Source: Otis tarda (lineage: Eukaryota; Chordata; Aves; Otidiformes; Otididae). From it: DNA of 64,000 bases. The position numbers and the translations under genes were made by a program. The stretch lies in NCBI GenBank assembly GCA_026413225.1, contig CM048591.1, positions 35,495,803 through 35,559,802 on the forward strand, given 5' to 3'. Positions 12,433 to 24,368 of this stretch are shown here, piece by piece. Under the pieces are notes generated by a model, which saw only the letters and a program-made list of their open reading frames with translations, was not told the DNA's origin and ran no database searches. The first letter of the stretch is position 1. The number at the start of each line of letters is the position of its first letter.

Positions 12433-15400
12433 ATAAAGCTGCAGCAGAATTTCTGAACTTTTTTTTTGTTCCACTACATCTGTAGTTCATCTTGCCATAC
12501 ATGCCACTGCCATGTTTTTTAAAAAGCACATTAAATCAAAATCATTCTTGCAGTATGTAAAACAAAAGGAACATGTGTATTTTGCTTGTTATGAGGCTAA
12601 ATTTGTGTTGCTTTGTTATAAACATATCACCACAAGGGCAAAAACAATCCTGAAAACCAATTACGTTTAAAACCAAAGTATGAAGGTGAATACTTGTATC
12701 CCGCCACATCCTTGAGGCTTAAATCCAAAAAGGTGAGGACAAGAGCAGTTCTCTGGACTTCCCCTCTCAGCAAGTTTCTCTCTTGCAACTGTTCAGTCTA
12801 CTGTGATTAGATTCTTCATGGGTCTAGCAACAACTGCATGAGAAGAGTGTTTTTTTCGACCCTCAGTGTTTGATAACAGGAAGACAGCAACTCCCTCTAC
12901 GTTCCACAGTTTTATCTGACATGCTCACAAATCCTCAGTACAGCCCAGTGACTTTCAAATGCTGCATAGAACTCACACATTATACAAAACTCAACTCACC
13001 ATACTGCCCATACTTGTGAACCATTTAATAGGAAAAGGGCCATGAAATTCCACACACAAGTAACATAAGAGACAGGAAAGGTGTGCAGAGTACGAAAGAG
13101 GCAAGCCTCTTGCCCTGCTGCGATGGTGACTAGAGATACAAGACTGTTCAAACTCTTTCAATATTGTACTACCAGCCTCACCCACCTCCTTCTTTGCCAT
13201 TACCAAAATCACAGAGACTTTTTGCTCTTATTTTTAATGAAAAGACTGCTGCTAGAGTAGTCATGAAAGCTATCAATTAGCAGGAGATGACAACGAGCTT
13301 CTTGCCACTTTCTGACGCCCAAAGCAAACCACGAAGAACCAAGCAGCTCGCTCCCATCCTTGCTGCCCTCATACTGCCAACAGCATTCCAAAAAGTAATG
13401 AAAGAGGATGCAGATTGCCATCCTCTCTGAGTGCCCACTCAGCAACTGAGGACCTTCTTGTTTATGGAATAATAATTTGATATCATAGATGTCATCATTT
13501 AAATATACCAGCTGATAAATGAGATTCACTGATATGCAAAGTAGTACATGTGGATAAAAGGAAACAGAGAAGATTGTAACTTACATTCCAAAGGCAAAAG
13601 TTAAAAAATAAGCCCAGTTTAAGTAAAGTAATAGAAACCTTCAAGTCACACATCTGCTGTTGCTTCCTGTTCCTACTTAACTTTCTTGCTGTCTTACTAT
13701 GTGAATTACACCAGCTCAGACTTAAATTCCCTTAGAAGCCTTTAGTTACATAACATATGCTATTTTACACATTGCTTTTAATACTCACGCCAATGTGCGG
13801 AAAAAATCTTAATGCCAGTTTCTGTACTGAAGAACATAAACTCCTCAGCCTCTTCCCACTGCTCATATAGTCACTTAGCCAACTGGCTTGCAGTGTTATT
13901 TATTTTGATCAAGCATATTGTATGGGACATCAGACACAAGGTATCTTCAAAAGCCAACTCAAAATACAGTTCCTAACTGAAATATGGTCATGGCCTAGCA
14001 CAGAAGAATGATGTAAGTTTTCACTATCACTTAAGTGATACCTGCTATTTTTTACTAATTCTTAGCATCTTCAGCAGAACAGCAAAACATTTTTCATGAT
14101 GCTCTCTAGGATTCTGTACAGAATCTCATTCTGGAAAGTTAAATATTATCAATAGGCTTTTAGAAACAAATAATTAGTATCAGATCAGTATAAAAGCACT
14201 GCCCAACTGTATTGTAGACTATAAATTACTGTACCTAATAATAACTGCTCAAACATACAGATAGGGTATATGCCCATTTGGTTATTACCAGGAAAATACC
14301 AGTAACTTCACAGTGAGGTAAGTAACAAAACCTTTCTTTAATAAAATTGGCACGCTGCAACAACGAAGCAAATGGAGTTAGACCAGTAAGAGTTTATCAA
14401 AACAACTATAAAAGTAATTACATAGCAATGAAAATTGTCATTTATTAACAATAAAGGGGAAAAAAGCGTTTTCAGGGAACTACTTCCCTTAGTTCAAAAA
14501 TGGCACCAATCAGGACTTCCAAATTAATTTACCTTAAATTTATTATACCTCAATTCAATTTCAAAGTAGTTTTATTGCAAAAATAAAACTAGTTGCAGGC
14601 TAGTTGCAGTAAAAAGAAGTGGTTCATCATGCTGAGCACATCTTTCTAAATGTCAAATGCTACATTTCAACAGGAAAATTTATTTGATTCCTAACTGGCC
14701 CTTTCATCTTTGATTTGGAAACCATGCAGTAAGTTTTAGATTCATCAAAGCTAATATCAGTCTAGTAATGAAAGGATGTCTTAAACTAAGTGGGCACTAC
14801 TACATTTGTTCCAGCTCGCGTCTGAAGATTTTGTTCCATTTAAATATTTGTCTAATTCAAATCACAAAATATAACAGCTTCTCTCTCAATTTGACAAAAG
14901 CAGAATTCAGTATCAGTGTTACAAATGTTTCCAGTGTTTGAAAAAGAAAAATAAAAATATTATTTTTGCTGAATTTTCTTTCAAACACAATTTTCTTTGG
15001 AGGCACTTGTTCCTACAATCAGCTACTATATTGCTGGTCACTTTGGCTTTGATGTTCTGAACTAAAGCAAAAGGTGCAGCCATGCTTCACTTCTTTCATA
15101 TCAGAAATGTAAAGAAAACCTAAAAAGCCTGGCATTTCTATTGATAAATGATAACCACTCACACTTTTTGAAGATGTCAGTCTAAACAGTGCATCTTAAA
15201 CAAGGAAGCTGTAAGAATTTTCCAGTAGCCCACCAGAGTTATCATCTTTAAAATCCTCTTAGCGTGCTATATGGAAAGCACAAAGAAGGTGACTAGATTT
15301 TATTGAACAGTTTCACATAGCTTTAACTCCACTATTTCAACAGCTTTACTTCCACTTTCAACCTTACTATGAACAGGACCAACATTAGACCCTTATGCTT

Positions 15401-18400
15401 TACACAGAACCAACTCAATTGCAATTTAACTATAAATCTACAGGTCTAATTCTGTTTTGACCAAAATATACTCATGAAAGTCATACAAAGTTATATATCA
15501 TATTGTTATAATACTATTGATTATAAAGTAATTAAGCAGCATTCTAAAAGGTCAACTAAGAGAGGTCAGAAATAAATAAGCATGTATTTACTACTGTAAA
15601 AACTGAGGGAGCTCAGAGTTCAGTTGGATTTGATTAATAGGGTAGGTCAGATGGGTTTCACAGGAACTTTAGAAGCAAGGTGTATGTGAATATTGCACTG
15701 GACTAAATGGAAAATGCGCCTTAAGCAGAATGAGGAAGCAGTGTCATCACTAATGATTTTGGCTCATTGGGATGGCAAATGTAGAAGAAACTACTTAAGA
15801 TGCACCTACATATTCTCAGACAAATTTATGCCTCAGACAAGACTATATAAATGCTTTTAAAATACCACGAGTGAATTTGAAGCTTTGCTAACAGAAATAT
15901 TTTAAAATACATTGTCATCCATATTTGAAGAATTTTTTTCAAGTAATTTGGAAGACTTACAGGTTTTGATCCAAAAGTGAGTAAAAATAGAAAAAATAGT
16001 CATAAACTGTATTATTGAGGACTACTTCAAGTACACTTTATCCTGACAGCTTGAAAAAGGAAAAGCAATACATTTCTTAGTCATAGAAAACACTTTTTCC
16101 CTTGTAAATGGCACTGAAATGAAACTAACATGATTGACAAGTACCTCACAAGCAAGCCTTGGCAACACTTAATGCAAGTCCATCTCTTCGGCGTTTTAAG
16201 CAAAATTCCTTCACAACTGTTTGTCTTTGCAATAACTGCTACAAAGCTCATTAGTGCCAGCCTTGGTTTATCCCCCATGTTGTGCATTTATCCCTGGGAT
16301 GCATTATCAACATGTGGTACATGTCCTTGACATGCACAGAAGAGTTGCGCCCCAGGATAGCAGCATGCATGACAATAGTGTTGACTCTTACTCCTTTATG
16401 GTTGCTGGGATGTAACTGAGAAATCTAATAACTGTGACAGTAGGCCTTTAGGTTTTTCCTTGCCTTTCCAGACAGTGAAGCTGCACAGACACTAATGAAA
16501 GGTTAAATGAATAGGAATAGCTGACAAGAGGTACAATAAAGAAGGGACTTGGTAATCCACAGACACTGAGCAGAGATCCTTGGCTCAAGCAGAGAAAGGA
16601 CAGCACATCGTCGAGTCACAATATTTAAAACAGCTTGCTATACACAGAGGCTTTTGTGTCTGGGTACATGTCTGGCTCTGGAAGAAAAAAAGATACTGAA
16701 AAGAAATTTCAGCATGGGGCACTTTAGCAAATGTCAGGTCACAAAAAGAGAAAAATGTTTTCTGTTTGCTGTTACATCTTTGTATTCAACATTAAAAAGC
16801 ACCGATTAAAAGCACAAATCACAAGTTTCAAAATAATACATATTTGCAAATACGATAAAGTTGCAACGCTAATTCAATGTGATTCCAGCTGACAGCATGA
16901 TGGGAGTTGCACATACACTCAGCTTCATTTACAGCTGGTAACAGTTCATAATATGCTTTGCATACGGTCTAAAACTCTCCCTGTAGCTGAAGAATTCTAA
17001 CAGGCCTAGCTTCTTAAGTTTTACAGGCAGCAGAACTGTAGATGTAACCAATTGTAACACACTGCAAAAACACAGCTAAACTTCCAGACAGTGCACCAGA
17101 CCATGGTGACTTAAAAACTTTCTAGTGGTTAGCTTATGGCATTTTGATTTATTTTGGCCTGTGACTTACGAATCAGCATTATGGATATTCTGCTTTCCAA
17201 ATTAAAAAATAATTGCAATGCCTAGCATGTTTTTAAAACTTCTCTAGCTTTTTCTAATTTTCTATGAAAAAAAAAAAAAGATTTAAGTACATAGCAGAAC
17301 ATTTTAAATCCCTGGAAAAAAATAAACAGAAAGCAACAAATCAGAAACAAATCTCATTAAGTTATCTGAATTTGCAGGGTTTTTTTTACATAAGGTATTT
17401 CAAGAGAGAAGTGCTGAAACAGATGATGCAGATGAAAAAAATTCTCTCACAAAAACCTTGATTTACCTGGAATAAGAAAAAAAAAGTATTTGCATATGTA
17501 TCTGGAGTATAAAATATACATATTTATAACATATGGTGAGAGTACTATGGAAAGATTCTAAAATGAGAGAACCTCTTTGAACAACCACAAGAAATTACAG
17601 CAGAACTCCTGAGTGTACTAAGATTCTAATAATCAGCAAATAAAGGCTTTTACTAGCATGGCACATAATGAGAGCTACTGTGCCAAGAGACAAAGGAGAC
17701 AAATCTGGTAGTTTATCTCACTGGATTATATCATTTACTTAAATGGTAAATAAGTTTGTCCAAAGTAATGCTTGTAAAGGCTGCCATGTAACTATTAAGC
17801 AGCAATTATGATCAATGCGATTTTAGAGCAAATATACCAGAATTTGGGTTGGATGAAACTGACACAGAATACAAGGTTTAAACAGATGCTTTTTATTAAG
17901 CCATGTTAAATGCTATTCCTCTCAATTAAGTACAAATTCCTGGCTAGATTAGGAAGTGATACACATTTCCAAAAGGACAGGTATACTCTATTTGTTTTGT
18001 ATTTTATGGGGAACTTTTTGTATTTCCAGACATACACAATTTTTTCTTAACACATACTAATAATGGACATTAAATCAAATTAAATCATTACATCAAAAGC
18101 CCCGTGCAAACTTGCAGACTGACAGTCAGGAATCTTTCATCAAACAATATTCAGCAAAGAAAAGACTTCAGATTCTGGTGACAGTGTCCAATGTGCAAAA
18201 GGAAAAGGGACACTGTCAGAAACTCCCATCTTCGAGGGTGAAAAAAATATATTTTTTTTTTTTAATAAAATCCAATGTTTTACTTGAACTGGTTTTAATG
18301 TAATTACTTTGCTGTTGGTCATTTCTGTTTTGCTTGAAATTTACAAGGTTTGCAGTCAGCCGCAAAGCTCACTGACATACATGTGTATGTGACACAGAAT

Positions 18401-18851
18401 AACGCCACCTCGAAGCCCAAGTTCTGTATCTTTGGCTCTGAACCAAAGTTAGTAATCAGCCCTCCTTTATTCAGAATATTTTTCCCCTTTTTCTCACCTA
18501 TGGCATATCTAATAAAATCATGAAGCTCCCTCTAGCTCTGCAGAGGAGCTTAACTGACCAATGATCCTTTACAGTTCCTTCCCATGTTCAAAAGCATTAC
18601 TGAGAGTGAGAGACGTCTGTCCCTTACATAATAAGTGTTCTCGTTTTCATTCAGCAGTTTTCAATTCTACAACTTGGAAGGACATGGATAATATGTGAGA
18701 ACATCTGTTATGAAATACAGAAAGTTAAATACTGCTTATTATTGTGCAGCATACTAAAGACCCTGTTAATCATTTCCAACTTCTACTTTTATTCACCAAA
18801 TTCTAGTTTGAAATCTTACATTGTCTGACAACCTAGCCATGTACGTACTGA

Positions 18852-18888
18852 AACACACACATCCACACATCCACACACAAACACACTT
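18852..18888. repeat. (CA)n/(CCACACAT)n imperfect repeat
   Basis: CA units with two ATCC-containing interruptions. On the minus strand the tract gives a low-complexity Cys/Val stretch in an open frame, which should not be read as protein. Confidence 0.75.
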
Positions 18889-21217
18889 CCATCCTACTTT
18901 CCAATTACTAAGTGCAAAATAACGTAAGAAAAAATGATAGATAATACCATAGCCCCATTTTAGAACCCAACTTTTAAGTAGAGACTGTCTTAGTTCAAAA
19001 CCAATTTGTTTGTATACACTGGTTTTCCAGAAAACCAGTAATGCCAGTGGTAATTTGCTGACTGTATTTTCACCTACCATAATATTTACACATACCATTT
19101 GTAATGGCTTTTATTGTTTAATCTCCACTGCATTTCAGTATTGGATAATATGGAATTACAGTTATTTAGCAGGCTATAAATAATGTAGTTGGCATGTGCA
19201 ATTGATATTTAAAATGTCGTACGACAACTGTAAAAGCCTCATTATAGACTAGCAAATCATTTCTAACAAGCAAGTTCAACTGACAAATACCAAAGCAAAC
19301 CTGCAATCTATGCTGCAAGCATGTTTGTTTTATTTAAATGATACACATTTAATGCAATGTGCAATGGACCATCCACACAGACTATAAATAAGAAAGAAAG
19401 CAAACTTCCAAAGCAATATGGCTATTGTGAAGTTTTCTAAAATAAAACTAAAAAAAGAAAAAAAAAAGGAAAAACCCAGTAACAACAGATAGAATAGCTT
19501 ACTCTCCCCTCCCCCCTTTATGAGCTAGTGTCCAATTTCTTCTTTTCTGAACAGCTGTATTATCCAACTTAAGTTGCTCTGCTAATTTCAGTCCCACAAG
19601 GACTAACTTGGAAGGCAAAAAAGTACTAGAAAAGATCAATTTGCTGGGAAAGATCAAATGAGAAAACTGTGGGGACAGCACCAGGTCAGAGTGTGAAGAA
19701 CTAAGCAGACCTGTTCTTCATTAACTTAAGCTCTCTTGGGACGTCACACACTACCTGTCCATGGGCTTATTGAACCGCCTAACCCTCATCTCTGTACCAT
19801 TCTTCTGGGCCCAAGTGAATCATATCCTGCTGCTGACAAGTTAGCAGGGGACTGCGGCTGCAACATGAAAGTACTTTTCTTTCTTGTCTAAATCAGGCAG
19901 ATTTTTGAAAAGACGACACAGCATTGACTCGTGACATGGCAAGATGAAATAAGAGGTCTGGGCTGGTCTTCGAGCTGCGCAGATAAAAGTAATCAAATGA
20001 CACTCCTGGAATGCAAATTGGCATTCTTGACTGCAGCAATTGCACAACCATGAAACATCTCTGACAGCAAGCAAGATTAGGACAAAATGTTATGTAAAGC
20101 ACTGAACTCAAAAACTCACTAGAAAATTCAAACTGTAACACTTACATTTTAATATAGCAATAGCCATCTCTGCTTTTGTCAGTTCCTTTACTTTGTTTAA
20201 TGTAATCGCATACCCGTCTTTCACAAATACCTCAATAATAAAAATGCAATGTGATTAAAGACATAGATCTGCTCAGTTTTTTCCCCCAAAATGTCACAGT
20301 GTTGTATTTTTACAAAATAACGTATCAAGGCAGGGTTTTTCTGTTATGTGTGTAAGATGTGGGCTTAAGGAACACTTTCACAATCCTAAGTCTTAAAAGA
20401 AGTTTCAAAATTTGCTCATAACAAATTAAGTTTATAATTTGCATTTAGATTTTCCTGCATCTGGATCAGGTAAAGATGGATAATTTGAAATATTTAGTGA
20501 ATAAATGTTGAAATTCATGTGCTTTAGGAATTTAAAGCAGAGCACACATAGAGCTAGATGGTTCATTAATACTGGACAGCTTAAAATGAAACTACAGTGT
20601 ATCAGACAGCTCATATGCCCCATTAAATTTCAGATTTAAAATTCCTGCAGTTTTTAAGAGCAAGGAAAGTTCCACATACTTTTACAGGAACTTGATATTC
20701 TTGTGCAGATCTGCTTATCGGGCTTATTAAATATTACTGTCTGAAATGAACTCAGTAATTAAACTGTGAACATTTGTACTCTGAAACTATAACAAAAACG
20801 CTACCCCATTTTAAAACTCGTCTGTGGAGATGGGTTATCATACAGAGGGGAAATGGAAGATAATGAGAAATAAAAGCCCACTTCCACTAAAAAATATTTG
20901 AACGACTGCTATGCACGGCTAACATACAGGTTAAGAAAAGAAATATGTAATATCCTGCTTTGACTTCTTACTTAAAAATAGCTTCAAACCATTTTAACTG
21001 TCGGCCAGACACACACACAAAAAGACACTCGTTGCCACTTTAATCCTAGGTACACTGGATTATTACATGATGTCTTTTGTGCATCAATTTTACAACAGCT
21101 TGACTCTAGGGTAAATGGGAACCATCATAAATCGCATGCTGCTTTCAAAACCACTTTAATTTCTGTCAGCGTTACTGTAACCACAGTCCTGGGCACATGC
21201 TGCTTTTTCCCCTCTCC

Positions 21218-21235
21218 TTTTTTTTTTTTTTTTTT
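21218..21235. repeat. T18 homopolymer
   Basis: Eighteen consecutive T on the plus strand following a C/T-rich stretch. It could be an old poly(A) on the minus strand, but no retroposed body is recognisable beside it. Confidence 0.75.
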
Positions 21236-21419
21236 ATTGTTGCCTACATTTGACAGTTGCATCTCCTACACTCCAATTGTGGCTTTGATCAGTGAAACAA
21301 GACATGTCATGTTATGGAGAGAAGGGGAAAATACAAACTCTCCATCTCAGGCTCTCCCTTCATTCATTCATGCAGACATACACTGTATCTATAGTTCGAG
21401 TGCTGTATATATGTGAATA

Positions 21420-21491
21420 CATGTACATACGTACACATATATATATGTATATATACACACACACACGCATGTGTGTGCACATATGTATGTT
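21420..21491. repeat. Alternating (TA)n(CA)n(TG)n tract
   Basis: About 70 bp of almost unbroken purine-pyrimidine alternation. TA runs lead into CA runs, then GCATGTGTGTGC. The CA and TG halves face each other around a GCATGT centre, so the tract can in principle fold on itself or adopt left-handed DNA. It lies about 400 bp left of the CpG island. Confidence 0.75.
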
Positions 21492-22259
21492 TAAGGCACG
21501 CAAGACAGATATGTAACATGCCTGGAATGAGGTGACAAAAGCTGACGGAAAGCAAGGCGGTAGTCAAACAGCGACTGAAAATACACCACTGAACGTGGGC
21601 TCATCACTGTTCATCACGAGCTGAGGTCAGTCCACTTGTTAATACCAACAGTTATCATCATGCATGTTAAGTTTAGTCATGGCTCTAAACGTCCGTGTTC
21701 TTCGCAACTGTTTGACCTATTCCTCACATCACAACCCAGACAAACGGACTTCACTCAAACGAGGTCCTCGGTCATTTCGGTTTTTAATTTTCAAATTAAA
21801 AGGTCCCGAAAGCCCAAACCCTGTTTTGCAAAACCCTCCTGTAACGGGGACGTGCATTCGCACAGCGCGTGACCTAAGCAGCAAAAATTTGCCCAAAAGT
21901 TGTTTTTTTGGAGGGCTCCCCCTTCTCTGTACAGTTAGGGCATCAGCACACTCTGCAACTTCTGCTAACAATCGCTGATGGGAGAGGTGCAAACTGCAAG
22001 CACATGCACAACAAAAAGAAAAGAGTTACGGGGGGAAGGTGGATTTACACTTCTGTCTCCCTGCCTCGGGCGTTGTTTCACACGCAAACACACAGCTCCT
22101 TCCCGCCCCCCCGCAAGCCCCCCAAAAGGCCACCTTTACATTGTGTGCAAACCTTAACTCATTTCCGAGCAGAAGGTGGTGTCCAAAAAAGATTAGACAA
22201 CCGAATGTCCGAGCCAACCCCACTCCACCTTCGCTCTCCCTCCCTCCACACGCACACAC

Positions 22260-22275
22260 TTTTTTTTTTTTTTTT
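22260..22275. repeat. T16 homopolymer at CpG island edge
   Basis: Sixteen consecutive T following a CACACGCACACAC stretch. No retroposon body is visible. Confidence 0.75.
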
Positions 22276-22582
22276 ACACTAGCCCCTCATCTTTAGTGGA
22301 GGGAAGGAGGCGGTAAAAAGCATGTGGCCATCCCATTTCAACCCCCCAAACTCACTTAAAAGTTTAGCACAGCCTCTTAGTCATTTTTTCCCCCAATCCA
22401 CGCAGCACGGGGCTGATTTATTTATTTATTATCCTCCTCCTTCGCCTCGCCCGGCTGCTTATTTATTTGAAGGCTGAAACACACCGGATAGCGAGCAGGG
22501 CTGCTTGTGTTAACTGCACGATTTATTAGTCAAATCAAACCGAAGTAAAGGCTAGAAGGAAAACGAAAGGCTGCTGGAAACT

Positions 22583-22592
22583 TCTTACCATC
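22583..22592 (-). promoter_or_regulatory. Candidate 5' splice site (minus strand) ending a first exon
   Basis: On the minus strand the sequence reads GCAGAGATG|GTAAGAAG, with the last exon base at 22,589 and the intron starting at 22,588. GTAAG is close to the donor consensus. It lies at the exact left edge of the CpG island, where a leftward first exon would be expected to end. The exon would include CATGCAGAGATG, so translation could begin here or the exon could be entirely 5' untranslated. This is inferred from position and consensus only. Confidence 0.4.
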
Positions 22593-22674
22593 TCTGCATG
22601 CCGGTTGCCAAGTGCACCCCCTGTCTCCCGATCTCCTCTCAGCGGCAGTGCCGGCACCCTTCCTTTTGCCTCTG

Positions 22675-22790
22675 GGTTCTCAGCGCCTCTCTCGCTCTCT
22701 TTCCCCCTCTCTCTCCGTCTCTCTTCACCCCCCCCCTTACCCCCTCCCTTCCTCCTCAGTCTCCTCTCTCCCCCCTTACACCTTCAGGTG
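22675..22790. repeat. Polypyrimidine (plus) / polypurine (minus) tract
   Basis: Over 100 bp of almost pure C/T on the plus strand, including C-runs of up to nine and CTCTCT units. A second C/T block follows at 22,876-22,915. Such tracts near promoters can form triplexes or R-loops. If transcription runs leftward, the purine strand would be the RNA-like strand. Confidence 0.65.
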
Positions 22791-23560
22791 ATTTGAACTA
22801 AAAAAAAAAATAGAGATTTAAAAACCTAAAATGCCCCCCCCCCAAAAAAAAGCAGCATCAAGAGCCGCGAGAGTCTTTCTCTCCCCCCGCCCTCTCTCTC
22901 TCTCTCTCCCTCTTCCAAAACTTCAGCCCCCAAAGTTCAGCCCAAGCAGCAGAAAGAAAGAGAAAAGAGCTTTCAGCGGAGAGCTGAAAGTGATGGGAGG
23001 AGGGACCCAGGTTCGGGTCAGAGCCTCCACAGGTTGGTTTGTTGTTGTTGGGTTGTTTGGCTGGGGAAGGGGAGGCGGCGGGGGGGAGGCTGCGAGCGGG
23101 TCGGAGCGGGCAGCGCTGCTTCCTCCTAACCCCAGGCTCTCGAGCGAGGGCGGCAGACAGGGAGGCAGAGGGAAGGGGAAAGAGCAGACTGGGGGCGGGC
23201 GGGGGGCGAAAAAGCACCCCCCTCTGCCTCGTCCCTCCCCCCAAAAAGTTTCTGTGCCAGAAGGGGGCTGCGGCAGAGGCCGCCCGCGCCCAGCTGTCAA
23301 AAACGCCCCGCGGCCGCCGCCAACTTTGTGGCGAGGGCGGCCGGCGGCGCGGCACGGGGCTGGCCGCCCCTCTCTGCCTCCTTCCCTCTTCCCCTCTGCC
23401 CGCTCCTCAGCCCGGTTCCTCCTCGCAGCGGCTGCAGCCTCTCTCGCCGCTTCTCCTCTTCCTTCTCGGCTCCAGGCGCCGCTGGAGCGAGCGAGAGAGA
23501 AGGCGGCAAGGAGAAAAGGTGGAGGGGGGGAGCTGGGAAAGGGGAGAGACACGGCGGAAA

Positions 23561-23586
23561 ATGAAGCGTAGCCCAGAGGAGGGGGT
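23561..23586 (+). other. Candidate divergent plus-strand first coding exon (ATG to splice donor)
   Basis: In the island's centre an ATG with A at -3 opens the frame MKRSPEEG and is followed at once by GGG|GTAAGG, a fair splice donor at 23,585. This could be the first coding exon of a plus-strand transcript sharing the island. Eight codons carry no family information, and G-rich DNA produces GTAAGG by chance, so this is weak. Confidence 0.12.
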
Positions 23587-23977
23587 AAGGAGGCGGGGGG
23601 GAAGAGAGGAGAGTGTTAGAAGGGAAGGGAAAAGTTAGGCAGGCGGAAAGTTTTCGCTTGTGGTGCCGGTTGCCCGCTTCCCACCCATTGCTCCATCAGC
23701 TCCCGGGGCTCTGCTGCGGCGGCGGCTTGCTGCTCGATGTGGGATCTGAAGAAATTTTTGTAAAAGGGTGGGTTTTTTTTTGGTTAGGGGGGTGGAGGGG
23801 GGAAGGGAGGCGGGAGGAGGTGAGCCGTCACGGTTGTACGTTTGCAGGGAACAGACAAGAGTCACATCTGTGTGTGACACGGAGCCAAACCGAGCGAAAC
23901 CCTGCGACGGCGGGGAAAGGAAGGCGCTGCGGCCATCGGCGCGCAGGCACACAACGGCCGCTGCGCGCGCCCTGAGG

Positions 23978-24032
23978 GAGCGCGCGCGCGGGGCGGGGCG
24001 GGGGGGGGGAGGGAGAGAGAGGGGGGGAGCGA
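23978..24032 (+). repeat. (CG)n and G-run tract with quadruplex potential
   Basis: GCGCGCGCG is followed by GGGGCGGGGCGGGGGGGGGA and further G-runs. At least four runs of three or more G occur within about 30 bp on the plus strand, enough for an intramolecular G-quadruplex by the usual pattern rule. A similar cluster lies at 23,057-23,090. Confidence 0.6.
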
Positions 24033-24321
24033 GCAGGGCCCTTCCGCGGCCGCACGCGCACCGCCCGCTTCGGGGCTCGGCCCGGTGCGGCCGTTAGCCG
24101 TGGCCGTTGGCCGCCGTTTGGCACCGGCCGCCCTTCTGCCCGGGCCAGCGCCGAACGGCGGGAGAAGGGGCTGCGGGCCGTCAGCCAACTCTTTTCCTTT
24201 GCCCCCGTTTGCAGCCGGTTTAAAGCGCTCTCCCGTCTGCTCGCGGCCCTGAGGGGGTGGCAAAGGGAAGATGACAGAAGGCTGTCGTGCTTTCTCCACA
24301 GGTACCGGTAACCGAGCCTAC

Positions 24322-24368
24322 CTGGCCGCCCCTCCTGTCCTGCCTGCCAAGGCGCTGAGGGTCGCCAT
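24322..24368 (-). other. Candidate short coding exon on minus strand (MATLSALAG...)
   Basis: Reading leftward from 24,368, an ATG opens MATLSALAGRTGGAA and then meets CAG|GTAGGC, a plausible splice donor at 24,321. The peptide has the Ala/Arg/Ser/Leu composition of a mitochondrial presequence. The context is weak, with no A or G at -3, and the position is at the outer edge of the island rather than its centre. Chance is a serious alternative. Confidence 0.15.

Larger units (their letters stand above)
2160..21840. other. AT-rich non-coding DNA, probably intron of a minus-strand gene
   Basis: This is nearly 20 kb of AT-rich, CpG-poor sequence without a recognisable gene or large repeat. It holds several microsatellites and small inverted repeats, listed separately. 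Minus-strand frames at 5,468-5,803, 7,393-7,731 and 13,209-13,529 are open for 106-112 codons, which is expected by chance at this base composition, and none matches a family I know. The intron reading rests only on the splice donor at the left edge of the CpG island. Confidence 0.4.
21850..24250. promoter_or_regulatory. CpG island, probable promoter region
   Basis: CpG density and GC content rise from about 21.66 kb, peak between 22.98 and 24.2 kb and fall off by about 24.3 kb. The rest of the window is CpG-poor, so this is the one strong promoter candidate. There is no convincing TATA box, as is usual for CpG-island promoters. The island contains GC boxes (GGGGCGGGGC near 23,990), an E-box next to TGACAG near 23,293, G-rich runs on the plus strand and a long polypyrimidine tract at 22,675-22,790. 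Open frames of up to 246 codons here are Pro/Arg/Ser/Gly-rich on both strands and are composition artefacts. The most likely transcript runs leftward on the minus strand, because a strong donor sits at 22,588. A divergent plus-strand transcript is possible. I do not recognise the gene. Confidence 0.75.

Noticed and set aside
12139-12485. Tyr/His/Thr-rich frames on both strands
   Set aside because: Products of the TATG/TGTA microsatellite.
22831-23638. Long open frames (up to 246 codons) on both strands of the CpG island
   Set aside because: Overlapping frames on both strands are all open because GC-rich DNA lacks stops. The peptides are Pro/Arg/Ser/Gly low complexity with no domain.
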